The notes beneath the pieces are model-generated. The model was not told the origin of the DNA and ran no database searches. It saw only the letters and a program-made list of their open reading frames with translations. Shown here piece by piece: positions 30,617 through 39,339 of a stretch of DNA of 64,000 nucleotides. Location of the stretch: contig VSSA01000017.1 in assembly GCA_008123405.1 (NCBI GenBank), forward strand, positions 1-64,000, read 5' to 3'. Numbering within the stretch: the stretch's first letter is position 1; the number at the start of each line of letters is the position of its first letter. The position numbers and the translations under genes are program-made. This stretch comes from Nocardioides sp. BGMRC 2183. GTDB taxonomy: Bacteria > Actinomycetota > Actinomycetes > Propionibacteriales > Nocardioidaceae.

Positions 30617-30646
30617 CCGCCGAGCCTACGGGCCTACGGTGTGGGG
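30617..30646. promoter_or_regulatory. Overlapping divergent promoters of truA and psuK
   Basis: The 30-bp gap holds two -10 boxes: TAGGCT on the minus strand (30628-30623), 6 bp before the truA GTG, and TACGGT on the plus strand (30635-30640), 6 bp before the psuK GTG. Only 6 bp separate them, so RNA polymerase should not be able to use both at once. Confidence 0.5.
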
Positions 30647-31570
30647 GTGGGCAGTGGCAGTGTGGCGCGTGATGGCGCGAGTGTGCTCGTGGTCGGCGGA
30701 GCCAACGTCGATGTCAAGGCCCAGTCGGCGGCGCCGCTCGTGGCCGCCACCAGCAACCCCGGCCACACCCATCTGAGCGCTGGTGGGGTGGGCCGCAACA
30801 TCGCCGAGAACCTGGCTCGCCTGGGCCGCAGCACCCGGCTGGTCTCCGTCGTCGGCACCGACAGCCTCGGCGACGATCTGCTCGAGCGCACCGCCGCCGG
30901 CGGCGTCGACGTCCACGCGGTACGACGCACGCCCGACCACCCGACCGGCACCTACACCGCCGTCCTCGACGATGCCGGCGAGCTCGCCGTCGCCGTCGCC
31001 GCGATGGACGCCATCGACACGCTCTCCCCCGCCGACGTGGCCGAGGAGCTGATCGGCGACGCTGCCCTCGTGGTCGTCGACGGGAACGTGTCGGCGGCCG
31101 TGGTGGCACACGTCGTGGAGGTCGCGAGGCGCCATGGTGTGCCCGTCGCGCTGGACCCGGTCAGCGTGGCGAAGGCGGCGCGGTTGGCGTCGTACCTGGG
31201 TGGGTTGGCGCTGGTCACCCCCAACACCGACGAGCTGGCTGCGCTTGCGGGGACCACCGATCGGGCGCAGGCACTCGACGTGCTGCACGAGCGCGGCGTC
31301 GCCACCGTGTGGCTGCGCTCGGGGCGCGACGGCTCCCGGCTGAGTACGACGACCGGCAGCACCGTGCTCGCCGCGATCCCCGCCGCGCGGGTGGTCGACG
31401 TGACCGGCGCCGGCGATGCCATGCTCGCCGCCTACTGCCACGCCGTGCTCGACGGCGCCGACCCCGCCGATGCCGCCCGCTACGGCCACGCGGCTGCCGC
31501 CCTCACCGTCGCCAGCACGGCGACGGTGCACCCCGACCTGTCCGACGACCTGGTGAGGAGCCTGTTGTGA
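30647..31570 (+). CDS. psuK: PfkB-family sugar kinase, probable pseudouridine kinase
   Basis: A 307-residue ribokinase-fold enzyme. The N-terminal signature is GGVGRNIAENLARLG and the C-terminal one DVTGAGDAMLAAY with the catalytic Asp. PNTDELAAL and VVDGNVS fit PsuK. It phosphorylates pseudouridine at C5' so that PsuG can cleave it. The call rests on its neighbour psuG, overlapping by 4 bp (GTGA). GTG 30641 is an alternative start, but 30647 fits the -10 spacing. Confidence 0.86.
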   Translation: MGSGSVARDGASVLVVGGANVDVKAQSAAPLVAATSNPGHTHLSAGGVGRNIAENLARLGRSTRLVSVVGTDSLGDDLLERTAAGGVDVHAVRRTPDHPTGTYTAVLDDAGELAVAVAAMDAIDTLSPADVAEELIGDAALVVVDGNVSAAVVAHVVEVARRHGVPVALDPVSVAKAARLASYLGGLALVTPNTDELAALAGTTDRAQALDVLHERGVATVWLRSGRDGSRLSTTTGSTVLAAIPAARVVDVTGAGDAMLAAYCHAVLDGADPADAARYGHAAAALTVASTATVHPDLSDDLVRSLL

Positions 31571-32481
31571 GCCACCCGATGCTGCAGATGACCGAGGAGG
31601 TCGCCACCGCGCTGACCGAGGGCGCGCCCGTGGTCGCCCTGGAGTCGACGATCATCAGTCACGGCATGCCTTACCCGCGCAACGTGGCGATGGCGCGCGA
31701 GGTGGAGGAGATCGTTCGTGCCGAGGGCGCGGTGCCCGCGACCATCGCGGTGCTCGACGGGCAGCCGCGGATCGGACTGGACGACGACGACTTGGAGCTG
31801 CTGGGCTCGCACCCGGACGTGCTCAAGGTCAGCATCCGCGACCTGCCCTACGTGGTGAGTCGCGAACTGCACGGTGCCACCACGGTGGCCGCGACGATGC
31901 GTCTGGCCGCCCTGGCCGGCATCCGGGTGTTCGTCACCGGTGGCCTCGGCGGGGTGCACCGAGGGGCGAGTGCGACCTTCGACGAGTCCGCCGATCTGAT
32001 CGAGCTCGCGGCCAGCGATGTGGCCGTGGTCAGCGCGGGGGTGAAGTCGATCCTCGACATCGGCCTCACCCTGGAGCGGCTGGAGACCCTCGGGGTGCCG
32101 GTCGTGGTGCACGGCAGTGACGAGTACCCGTCGTTCTACTCGCGCTCCTCGGGTCACCCGGCGCCGATGCGGGTCGACTCCCCGGCGCAGGTGGCGGCGA
32201 TGATGCGGGCCAAGTGGGAGCTCGGGCTGGCCGGCGGCATGGTGGTCGCCGACCCGATCCCGGAGGCGGACGAGATTCCGGCCGCCGAGATCGCCGAGGT
32301 GATCGACCGGGCCCTGGCCGAGGCCAACGAGCGTGGCGTGCGCGGCAAGGAGATCACCCCGTTCCTGCTCGGCCGGATCGTGGAGCTGACCGACGGCGCC
32401 TCCCTGACGGCCAACATCGCCCTGGTCCGCAACAACGCCCGCACCGGTGCGGCGATCGCCCGGGCCTACGCCGGGCTCTGA
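31567..32481 (+). CDS. psuG: Pseudouridine-5'-phosphate glycosidase
   Basis: A 304-residue enzyme that splits the C-C glycosidic bond of pseudouridine-5'-phosphate into uracil and ribose-5-phosphate. Family blocks: VVALESTIISHGMPYPRNV, VTGGLGGVHRGA, SAGVKSILDI, GKEITPFLLGRI and SLTANIALVRNNA. The Lys in GVKSILD is the likely Schiff-base residue. GTG 31567 overlaps the psuK stop. It forms an operon with psuK and sits across a tiny gap from truA. Confidence 0.95.
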   Translation: MSHPMLQMTEEVATALTEGAPVVALESTIISHGMPYPRNVAMAREVEEIVRAEGAVPATIAVLDGQPRIGLDDDDLELLGSHPDVLKVSIRDLPYVVSRELHGATTVAATMRLAALAGIRVFVTGGLGGVHRGASATFDESADLIELAASDVAVVSAGVKSILDIGLTLERLETLGVPVVVHGSDEYPSFYSRSSGHPAPMRVDSPAQVAAMMRAKWELGLAGGMVVADPIPEADEIPAAEIAEVIDRALAEANERGVRGKEITPFLLGRIVELTDGASLTANIALVRNNARTGAAIARAYAGL

Positions 32482-32510
32482 CCGGCACGGAAGAGATCGC
32501 GGCCACGACA

Positions 32511-32522
32511 TAGGGTCGCCCC
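32511..32522 (+). promoter_or_regulatory. xseA -10 box, leaderless start
   Basis: TAGGGT (32511-32516), 6 bp, then the xseA GTG. Confidence 0.5.
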
Positions 32523-33755
32523 GTGGCCCTGGAGACCTCACCGGAGAAGCCGGCACCGGTCCGGCAGATCGCGAACGCGATCGCCGGGTGGGTGGACCGG
32601 CTCGGTGTCGTGTGGGTCGAGGGCCAGGTCGCCCAGCTCAACCGCCGGCCGGGAATGGGGACCGTCTTCCTCACCCTGCGTGACGCGGTCGCCGACGTGT
32701 CGGTGACCGTGACCTGCTCACGGGTGCTCTTCGACAGCCTGGAGACCCCGGTCACCGAGGGCGCCAGCATCCTGATCCAGGCCAAGCCGTCCTACTACGC
32801 CAACCGCGGCACCCTCTCCCTCCAGGCACGCGACCTGCGCCTGGTCGGGCTCGGCGAGCTGCTCGCCCGCCTGGAGCAGCGCCGCCAACTGCTCGCCGCG
32901 GAGGGGCTCTTTGCCCGGGAGCGCAAGCGCCCACTGCCGTTCCTGCCCGGCGGCGCCGTCGGCCTCGTCACTGCCCCCGGCTCCGCCGCCGAGCGGGATG
33001 TGCTGGAGAACGCCACTCGCCGCTGGCCCGGTGTCCGCTTCACCACCGCCTACGCCGCGATGCAGGGCACCCGTTCGGCCGCCGAGGTGATCGACGCAGT
33101 ACGTCGCCTCGACGCCGATCCTGCTGTCGAGGTGATCGTGGTGGCCCGCGGAGGCGGCTCGGTCGAGGACCTGCTGCCCTTCTCCGACGAGGGCCTGATC
33201 CGAGTGGTCGCAGCCGTCCGGACGCCGGTCGTCTCCGCGATCGGTCACGAGCCCGACACGCCCCTGTTGGACCTGGTGGCTGACGTCCGGGCGTCCACAC
33301 CGACGGATGCGGCCAAGCTGATCGTGCCGGACATGGCGACCGAGGCGGTCGGTCTCACCCAGGCACGCGAGCGTCTCCGCCGCACGATGGACGGGTGGTT
33401 GGGGCGCGAACAGGCCCTGATCGACTCCCTCCGGGCCCGTCCGGCGATGGCCGACCCCCACGTGCTGCTCGACGACCGCACCGAGGAGTTGGTCGGCTTC
33501 CGGGAGCGGATCCGGCGCAGCCTCAGTCACCGATTGGATCGGGCCGCCGACGACATCGGCCACCACCGCGCCCGGGCCCGGGCGCTCTCGCCGCTCGCCA
33601 CGTTGCAACGCGGCTATGCGGTGCTCCAGGACGCGGACGGCCATGTCGTCACCAGCACCGCGGAGGTGGCCGAGGGCGCCGCGATGAGCGTCCGGGTCGC
33701 CGACGGGCGCATCCACGTCACCACCACTGCGATCGAGGAGACCGATGAGCACTGA
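32523..33755 (+). CDS. xseA: Exodeoxyribonuclease VII large subunit
   Basis: A 410-residue nuclease subunit degrading single-stranded DNA. The OB-fold is at the N-terminus ([23 protein letters not shown], up to ~100) and the catalytic block is [18 protein letters not shown], then [27 protein letters not shown]. Coiled coils cover ~270-360 ([20 protein letters not shown]) and the C-terminus interacts with XseB. It overlaps xseB by 11 bp. The promoter is leaderless at GTG 32523. Confidence 0.96.
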   Translation: MALETSPEKPAPVRQIANAIAGWVDRLGVVWVEGQVAQLNRRPGMGTVFLTLRDAVADVSVTVTCSRVLFDSLETPVTEGASILIQAKPSYYANRGTLSLQARDLRLVGLGELLARLEQRRQLLAAEGLFARERKRPLPFLPGGAVGLVTAPGSAAERDVLENATRRWPGVRFTTAYAAMQGTRSAAEVIDAVRRLDADPAVEVIVVARGGGSVEDLLPFSDEGLIRVVAAVRTPVVSAIGHEPDTPLLDLVADVRASTPTDAAKLIVPDMATEAVGLTQARERLRRTMDGWLGREQALIDSLRARPAMADPHVLLDDRTEELVGFRERIRRSLSHRLDRAADDIGHHRARARALSPLATLQRGYAVLQDADGHVVTSTAEVAEGAAMSVRVADGRIHVTTTAIEETDEH

Positions 33756-33990
33756 CCCGACCGAACCCGGGGCCACCGACGACGAGTCCCCTCCGTCGTA
33801 CGAACAGGCGCGTGCCGAGCTGGTGGAGGTGGTGCAGCAGCTCGAGACCGGCGGCACCACGCTCGAGGAGTCGCTGGCGTTGTGGGAGCGCGGCGAGGCG
33901 TTGGCGACCCTCTGTCAGCAGTGGCTCGACGGCGCGCGCGAGCGACTCGACGCCGTGATCGAGGCCGACCGGGAGACCGACGACGGCTGA
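33745..33990 (+). CDS. xseB: Exodeoxyribonuclease VII small subunit
   Basis: An 81-residue Xse[45 protein letters not shown] and [10 protein letters not shown] are the family helices. It is acidic at both ends. Translational coupling to xseA is likely from the 11-bp overlap. Confidence 0.94.
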   Translation: MSTDPTEPGATDDESPPSYEQARAELVEVVQQLETGGTTLEESLALWERGEALATLCQQWLDGARERLDAVIEADRETDDG

Positions 33991-34042
33991 GCCTCAGGGC
34001 TGAGCCCGGCGTTTCCTGGTATCGCTCGACGCCCCAGGGGTC

Positions 34043-34054
34043 CACAATGTGGGC
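34043..34054 (+). promoter_or_regulatory. metP -10 box, leaderless start
   Basis: CACAAT (34043-34048), 6 bp, then ATG 34055. Confidence 0.45.
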
Positions 34055-35620
34055 ATGGCCACGCAGACGACGAGCCCCACCGAGAAGTCCCGCGGCGCGT
34101 TCTCCTCGCGGAAGGTGTTCATCTTCGCCGCGATCGGATCGGCCGTCGGCTTGGGCAACATCTGGCGTTTCCCCTACGTCGCCTACGAGAACGGCGGCGG
34201 GGCGTTCATGATCCCCTACCTGGTGGCCCTGCTCACCGCGGGCATCCCGTTCCTCTTCCTGGACTACGCGCTCGGTCACCGTTTCCGCGGCTCGGCGCCG
34301 CTCTCGTTCGCCCGGCTGCGTCGCGGCGCGGAGGGGCTGGGCTGGTGGCAGGTGGGGATCTGCTTCCTGATCGCGGTCTACTACGCGGCGGTGATCGCGT
34401 GGGCGCTGCGCTACACGTTCTTCTCCATCGACAAGGCCTGGGGCTCCGACCCGAATGGCTACTTCTTCGGGGACTTCCTCCAGGCTGGCGACCCCGGAGT
34501 GACCGTCGATGTCGTGCCCGGCGTACTGATCCCGCTGATCCTGGTCTGGCTGGTGCTCATCGTGGTGCTCGTCCTCGGCGTGCAGAAGGGGATCGGCGCC
34601 ACCGCGGCGATCTTCATCCCGATCCTGATCCTGGCCTTCGGAGCGCTGGTGGTCCGCTCGCTCTTCCTGCCGGGTGCCGCCGAGGGCCTCAACGCGCTCT
34701 TCACGCCGAACTGGGGGGCGCTGAACGAGCCGGGCGTGTGGGTCGCCGCCTTCGGCCAGATCTTCTTCTCGCTCTCCATCGGCTTCGGCATCATGATCAC
34801 CTACGCCTCCTACGTCGACCGCGACACCGACATGGTCGGCTCGGGGCTCGTGGTGGGTTTTGCCAACTCCGGCTTCGAGTTGCTCGCCGGCATCGGCGTC
34901 TTCGCGGCACTCGGCTTCATGGCACAGGCCAGCGGCGTCGCCGTCGGTGACGTGGCGGAGTCGGGCATCGGCCTGGCGTTCGTCGCCTTCCCCGCGATCA
35001 TCAGCGAGGCACCAGCGGGCGCGCTGATCGGGGTGCTCTTCTTCGGCTCCTTGGTGATCGCCGGGCTGACGTCACTGATCTCGGTGATCGAGGTCGTGGT
35101 CTCCGCGGTCCGGGACAAGTTCGAGCTCACCCGCGTCACTGCCACGCTGGTCGTCTCGATCCCGGCGACGGTGATCAGTCTCGTGCTCTTCGCCACCACC
35201 AGCGGGGTCTATGTGCTCGACATCGTCGATCACTTCATCAACCAGTTCGGCATCCTGCTGGTCGCAGTGGTCTCGATGTTCGTGGTGGCGTGGGTGCTGC
35301 GCGCGACGCCGCTGCTCGCGGACCATCTCAACCTGACCGCGTCGGTCCCGATCGGCCTCTGGTGGCGGGCGCTGGTCATGGTGATCACGCCGCTGGCTCT
35401 GGCCGTGGTCCTGGTCGACGCCTTCCGCACCGATGTGCAGGACGCCTACGAGGGCTATCCGGGGTGGATGCTCGGTGTGTTCGGCTGGGGTGGCGCGGCC
35501 GCGGTGATCGTCTTCGGCTTCCTGGCCGCGATGATCCCGTGGGCCCGGTCGAACGCGCTCGAGGATCCGGGCTATCCGCTGCCTAGTGGACGGCACGTCC
35601 AGAAGGGAGAGCAGGCATGA
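34055..35620 (+). CDS. metP: Neurotransmitter:sodium symporter family transporter, MetP-like
   Basis: A 521-residue NSS/LeuT-fold transporter with 11-12 membrane helices. FIFAAIGSAVGLGNIWRFPYVA is the helix-1 unwound region that holds Na+ and substrate. FSLSIGFGIMITYASYV (helix 6) and SLISVIEVV (helix 8) follow. Its stop overlaps a 45-residue small protein, the MetS arrangement in Corynebacterium glutamicum, where the pair imports methionine and alanine. Methionine as substrate is an inference from that homology. Confidence 0.9.
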   Translation: MATQTTSPTEKSRGAFSSRKVFIFAAIGSAVGLGNIWRFPYVAYENGGGAFMIPYLVALLTAGIPFLFLDYALGHRFRGSAPLSFARLRRGAEGLGWWQVGICFLIAVYYAAVIAWALRYTFFSIDKAWGSDPNGYFFGDFLQAGDPGVTVDVVPGVLIPLILVWLVLIVVLVLGVQKGIGATAAIFIPILILAFGALVVRSLFLPGAAEGLNALFTPNWGALNEPGVWVAAFGQIFFSLSIGFGIMITYASYVDRDTDMVGSGLVVGFANSGFELLAGIGVFAALGFMAQASGVAVGDVAESGIGLAFVAFPAIISEAPAGALIGVLFFGSLVIAGLTSLISVIEVVVSAVRDKFELTRVTATLVVSIPATVISLVLFATTSGVYVLDIVDHFINQFGILLVAVVSMFVVAWVLRATPLLADHLNLTASVPIGLWWRALVMVITPLALAVVLVDAFRTDVQDAYEGYPGWMLGVFGWGGAAAVIVFGFLAAMIPWARSNALEDPGYPLPSGRHVQKGEQA

Positions 35621-35754
35621 GTGGCGCAGCGATCGCGATGATGCTGGTGGCGATGCTGGTGATCTGGGGCGGTCTGGTCGCCGCGATCATCAACCTCAAC
35701 CGCGGATCCGCCGGCGAGGTCACCCACGACGCCGGGAAGCACCGCGACCTCTGA
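35617..35754 (+). CDS. metS: Small subunit of NSS transporter, MetS family
   Basis: A 45-residue, single-span membrane protein (MSGAAIAMMLVAMLVIWGGL, helix ~4-27, then RGSAGEVTHDAGKHRDL). ATG 35617 overlaps the stop of the transporter (ATGA). Size, helix and position match MetS, needed for full MetP activity in corynebacteria. Confidence 0.88.
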   Translation: MSGAAIAMMLVAMLVIWGGLVAAIINLNRGSAGEVTHDAGKHRDL

Positions 35755-35772
35755 GGACGTGGTGGGGAACCG

Positions 35773-36384
35773 TCAGCCCTTCACGGGTGCTCGAGTGAGC
35801 AGGTCGATGATCTGCTGCAGGTCCTCGGGCGGTGCCGAGCCGTAGACCAGGACAGTCACCTTGCCGAGGTCGGCGACGTAGCCGGTGTCGCCACCCTCGT
35901 CCTCGTATCCGGCCCACTGGACCGCGACCGGGTCGCTGACCGTGTCGGGGACCAGGTAGTCGTCGGTCTCGGTGGCCTCCGCGTCCACCCACTCGGTCAC
36001 CAACCCGGTGACCGAGTCCTCTTCCTGCTGGATGCCGACGAACTTGTCGCCTTCGGTGAGCATCCGCAGCCCGAAGGTGGTGGTGTCGGCCGGGTCGAGG
36101 TCGACGCCGGTGGCGGTCCAGCCCTCGGGCAGCTCGCTCGGATAGACCGCCTTCACCCCGGCGTCCTGGGCCGCGGCGACCGAGGTCAGGTAGTCGATGC
36201 TCTCCGGCTCGTAGACCGGCTTCTCCCGGAAGAGTCCCGTGAAGCCGTAGAGCGCACCCAGAGCGAGCACGATGACGACCATCGAGACCACCAGGCCACC
36301 GAAGGAACGCTGGTAGCGCCCAGGCTTCCCCTGGGTGCTGGGCTGCTCGGCGCTGGGTTGATCGGCGCTGGTCTCGGTGCTCAT
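35773..36384 (-). CDS. DUF4245 membrane protein
   Basis: A 203-residue protein with a hydrophilic start (Ser/Gln/Pro/Glu-rich, 1-30), one membrane helix at ~31-52 and an extracytoplasmic domain ending in LGKVTVLVYGSAPPEDLQQIIDLL. This is the DUF4245 profile. It is often near xseA/xseB and glpX in actinobacteria, as here. Function is unknown. ATG 36384 is chosen; a longer open frame lacks the protein pattern. Confidence 0.85.
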   Translation of the reverse strand: MSTETSADQPSAEQPSTQGKPGRYQRSFGGLVVSMVVIVLALGALYGFTGLFREKPVYEPESIDYLTSVAAAQDAGVKAVYPSELPEGWTATGVDLDPADTTTFGLRMLTEGDKFVGIQQEEDSVTGLVTEWVDAEATETDDYLVPDTVSDPVAVQWAGYEDEGGDTGYVADLGKVTVLVYGSAPPEDLQQIIDLLTRAPVKG

Positions 36385-36443
36385 CGTGCTCCATTCTCGC
36401 CGACCGCGGTGCGGGCGCCGAATCCGCCGAGGCGGGGGGCAAC

Positions 36444-37742
36444 TCAGGTTCGTCGGTGGTAGCGGTGGTCGCCGCTGGGGAGGCGGCTGACTTCGTAGGC
36501 GGGGTCGTGTTCGAGGTGGTGGTGGAAGGAGCAGAGCAGGACACCGTCGGCGAGGTCGGTCTTCCCGCCTTGCGACCACGGGTCCAGATGGTGTGCTTCA
36601 CACCAACGGGCCGGAATGGTGCACCCCTCGGCCCGACAGCACTTGTCGCGCAGGCGGAGTGCTTTGCGCTGCGCGGGTGAGAACATCCGCTGGGCGCGCC
36701 CCAGGTCCAGGACCTCGGACTTCCCGCCGAGCACCACGGGCAAGATGCGGGCGGTGCACGCCAGGCGCCGGGCCTGCGCAGCACTGATCCGCTGCTCCCC
36801 CTCCTGGAGGGGGTCGAGGAGCCCAGCGGCACCAAGGTCCCGGGTGAGCTGCGCGTGGTCGATGTTCACGACCACCGTGGTCGCATCCCCACCATGGGCG
36901 GGGAGCTTGTTGGGGTCGAGGTGCTCCAACAGGGCGCAGAACGCGAGGCCGCGGGCGTGGTGTTGCGGCAGCCGTTCGGTATCCGGGTTGCCGGCTTCCT
37001 CGTGCAGGGAGTGTTGGCGCGGTGAGGTGTAGGCATCCAGATACGTCGCCAACCGCGCGGCGATCGGGTCGGGGACCAGGGCGGTGATCCGGGTCAATCC
37101 GGGGGTGTCACCGTGGGGCCGCATCTTCAGCGAGGTCTTCGCACGGGCGGCGGCGTCCAGGGCGGCCAGCCGCTTCGCGTCTTCGGCCTCGGCGATCTCG
37201 GGAGCGATGACGTAGAGGATGCGGTCGGCCAGCAGCCGCAGGTGACGTGGGCCGAACCCACCCTCGGGGACCTCATCCTTGTCGCCGGTGCCGTAGCCGA
37301 CCAGGTCCCGCTCAGCCCGTTCCCGGACATCGACACCGACCCTGGGAGGCAACGCATCCAGACCGGACACGATCACCCGCGCCTGCTCCAACGACAGTGC
37401 TCCACGCGCCATCGCTGCTGCCACCAGCGGCCACGCCCGGTCCACCGACCCAGCGACCTTGAGCTCCGAGCGCAGCCGGACGGGTTCGGTCCCGGTCTGC
37501 AGTGCGACCCACCCCGCGACATCCCGCGCCCCATGCGCGGACGCAACATCAGCAGACGCGGCCATCGTCCGCATCCGCAACTCGGTCACCTGCGCCTCCA
37601 GGGCGACCAGCTCGACCAACAACCGCTCCCGATCGGTCTGCGAGAGGAACCCCGGCTGCGCCTCAGCCACCCCCGCCAACCCGGCACGCGCGTCCAGGAC
37701 CGCGGCAGTGATGCGGTCGGTGCGAGTACCGAGGATCGACAT
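36444..37742 (-). CDS. HNH endonuclease with DUF222, 13E12 repeat family
   Basis: A 432-residue protein. DUF222 covers ~10-330 (ALEAQVTELRMRTMAASADV, then GLTRITALVPDPIAARL). The HNH motif is near 375-420: CCRAEGCTIPARWCEAHHL, then NH-like LADGVLLCSFHHH with Cys and His pairs for a metal. This family is multicopy in mycobacteria and other actinobacteria and may be selfish DNA; some 13E12 copies there are LexA-regulated. A LexA-like box lies upstream here. No terminal repeats flank the gene. Confidence 0.93.
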   Translation of the reverse strand: MSILGTRTDRITAAVLDARAGLAGVAEAQPGFLSQTDRERLLVELVALEAQVTELRMRTMAASADVASAHGARDVAGWVALQTGTEPVRLRSELKVAGSVDRAWPLVAAAMARGALSLEQARVIVSGLDALPPRVGVDVRERAERDLVGYGTGDKDEVPEGGFGPRHLRLLADRILYVIAPEIAEAEDAKRLAALDAAARAKTSLKMRPHGDTPGLTRITALVPDPIAARLATYLDAYTSPRQHSLHEEAGNPDTERLPQHHARGLAFCALLEHLDPNKLPAHGGDATTVVVNIDHAQLTRDLGAAGLLDPLQEGEQRISAAQARRLACTARILPVVLGGKSEVLDLGRAQRMFSPAQRKALRLRDKCCRAEGCTIPARWCEAHHLDPWSQGGKTDLADGVLLCSFHHHLEHDPAYEVSRLPSGDHRYHRRT

Positions 37743-37780
37743 GAGGACGGGGCCTTCCGAGATGCGTGTCGGTTGTCCTG

Positions 37781-37809
37781 ATTCTACGCCGCTTCGAACT
37801 GATGTTCTA
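37781..37809 (-). promoter_or_regulatory. HNH gene promoter with LexA (SOS) box
   Basis: On the minus strand the -10 is TAGAAT (37786-37781). TCGAACTGATGTTCTA (plus strand, 37794-37809) differs at one base from the actinobacterial SOS box TCGAACNNNNGTTCGA and overlaps the -35 region, so LexA would block the promoter. Confidence 0.75.
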
Positions 37810-38122
37810 CCCTCCGCGGACCCCTGTGGAGGACCATCTCCGCAGGTCAGACTGTGAACGACAGGTGGGCCAGCCAGCGACTGACGGGACGACCGACCGG
37901 CAGCGATGGCGGCTTCGAGGCTCGCGCCGCTCGCGCCTCAACCCACCAGGCGGGCCGACTCCGCTCGCACCACAACCACCGACCTGCCCGGCGTTCCGCC
38001 CTACCTCCGGCAAACGGCGGACGTGGACTCCTGGAGCATCATGTGGGGCGAGGCGTCGGGCCCCGACCCACTCCGATGCCGCACATGCTGGACTTTGGTA
38101 GCGAATCTGGCCGCAGATGCGT
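37810..38122. other. Non-coding stretch between the HNH gene and the molybdate operon
   Basis: No gene is convincing here. It holds CGAGGCTCGCGCC/GCTCGCGCCTC (37916-37940), an imperfect hairpin of the Nocardioides-type extragenic repeat, and no promoter stands out. Several short open frames exist but all lack codon bias. Confidence 0.6.
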
Positions 38123-38134
38123 CACACTCGGAGC
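38123..38134 (+). promoter_or_regulatory. mop-like gene -10 box, leaderless start
   Basis: CACACT (38123-38128), 6 bp, then GTG 38135. Confidence 0.4.
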
Positions 38135-38533
38135 GTGACGACGTACCGAGTTGCGGAATCAGCTGAGATCCTGGGCGTGAGCACCGACACGATCCGCCGA
38201 TGGATCGAAGCCGGTCGGGTCCAGGCCGCCACGGAGGCAGGGCGCACAACCATCGACGGCGTGGATCTGGCCGCCCTGGCCGCCTCCCTCCAGGACGCCG
38301 CCGCCCGCGACCGCGCCGATGGTCCCTCGGTGAGTGCTCGCAACCGGATGGCCGGGATCGTCACCCGAGTCACCAAGGACACGGTGATGGCGCAGGTCGA
38401 GATGGCCTGTGGCCCCTACCGGATGGTGTCGCTGATGAGTGCTGAGGCGGCGACCGAGCTCGGTCTCGAGCCCGGCGTTCGCGCGATCGCCTCGGTCAAG
38501 TCCACCAGCGTCGTGGTCGAACGACTGCGCTGA
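38135..38533 (+). CDS. Helix-turn-helix protein with molybdopterin-binding (Mop/TOBE) domain
   Basis: A 132-residue protein. Residues ~1-50 are an excisionase/MerR-like DNA-binding domain (YRVAESAEILGVSTDTIRRWI), and ~70-132 a Mop/TOBE domain (SARNRMAGIVTRVTKDTVMAQVEM, then SVKSTSVVVERL). The same pairing marks a molybdate-responsive regulator, a ModE functional analogue. It leads modABC by 38 bp, so it likely senses molybdate and controls the operon. GTG 38135 is the start. Confidence 0.85.
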   Translation: MTTYRVAESAEILGVSTDTIRRWIEAGRVQAATEAGRTTIDGVDLAALAASLQDAAARDRADGPSVSARNRMAGIVTRVTKDTVMAQVEMACGPYRMVSLMSAEAATELGLEPGVRAIASVKSTSVVVERLR

Positions 38534-38571
38534 CCACACCACCGACCGGCTCTCGACCGAAGGAACGCACG

Positions 38572-39339
38572 ATGGCCCGCTCCCCCGCCCGCCGACTCGC
38601 CGCAGCCGCAGCGCTCGGCGCGCTCGTGGCCGTCACCACGCTGACCGCCTGCGGCACGGACGACGACGGCGAGGAGACGACACTGCAGGTCCTCGCTGCC
38701 GCCTCGCTCACCGACGTCTTCGGCGACCTCGCCGAGGAGTTCGAGGAGAGCCATGACGGCGTCGAGGTCGAGCTCTCCTTCGGCTCCAGCACCGACCTCG
38801 CCGAGCAGGCCGCCGACGGCGCCCCCGGCGACGTCCTGGCCACCGCGGACGAGAGCTCGATGACGATCGCCGCGGACGCCGGCGCCGCGCTCGACCCCGC
38901 CATCTTCGCCACCAACGTCCTGGTGATCGTGACGCCTCCGGACAACCCGGCCGGCATCGAGTCGCTGGCCGACCTGGACGGCACCACCTGGGTGCGCTGC
39001 ACCGACGAGGCTCCGTGCGGCAAGGTCGCCGCCGCCATCCTCGCCGACAACGACATCACCGCCGAGCCTGCCAGCCTCGAGGAGGACGTGCGGGCCACCC
39101 TGGACAAGGTCACCTCCGGCGAGGCCGACGCCGGACTCGTCTACGCCACCGACGCGGTCGCCGCCGGCGACGACGTTGCCACCATCCCGATCTCCGGGGC
39201 GGAGGAGCAGCTCACCTCCTACCTCATCGCACCAGTCGAGCAGGCCGGGGACGCCGATCTTGCCTCCGCGTGGGTCGAACTGGTCACCGGGCCGGAAGGA
39301 CAGTCGGCGCTGACCGAGGCCGGCTTCACGCTGCCGTGA
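38572..39339 (+). CDS. modA: Molybdate ABC transporter substrate-binding lipoprotein
   Basis: A 255-residue ModA with lipobox LTAC (Cys27). LQVLAAASLTDVFGDLAEEFE is the ModA start, FGSSTDLAEQAADGAPGDVLATADESS the anion-binding part, and VTSGEADAGLVYATDA near 180. It binds molybdate or tungstate outside the membrane. GAAGGAA lies just before the ATG. The stop overlaps modB (GTGA). Confidence 0.95.
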   Translation: MARSPARRLAAAAALGALVAVTTLTACGTDDDGEETTLQVLAAASLTDVFGDLAEEFEESHDGVEVELSFGSSTDLAEQAADGAPGDVLATADESSMTIAADAGAALDPAIFATNVLVIVTPPDNPAGIESLADLDGTTWVRCTDEAPCGKVAAAILADNDITAEPASLEEDVRATLDKVTSGEADAGLVYATDAVAAGDDVATIPISGAEEQLTSYLIAPVEQAGDADLASAWVELVTGPEGQSALTEAGFTLP

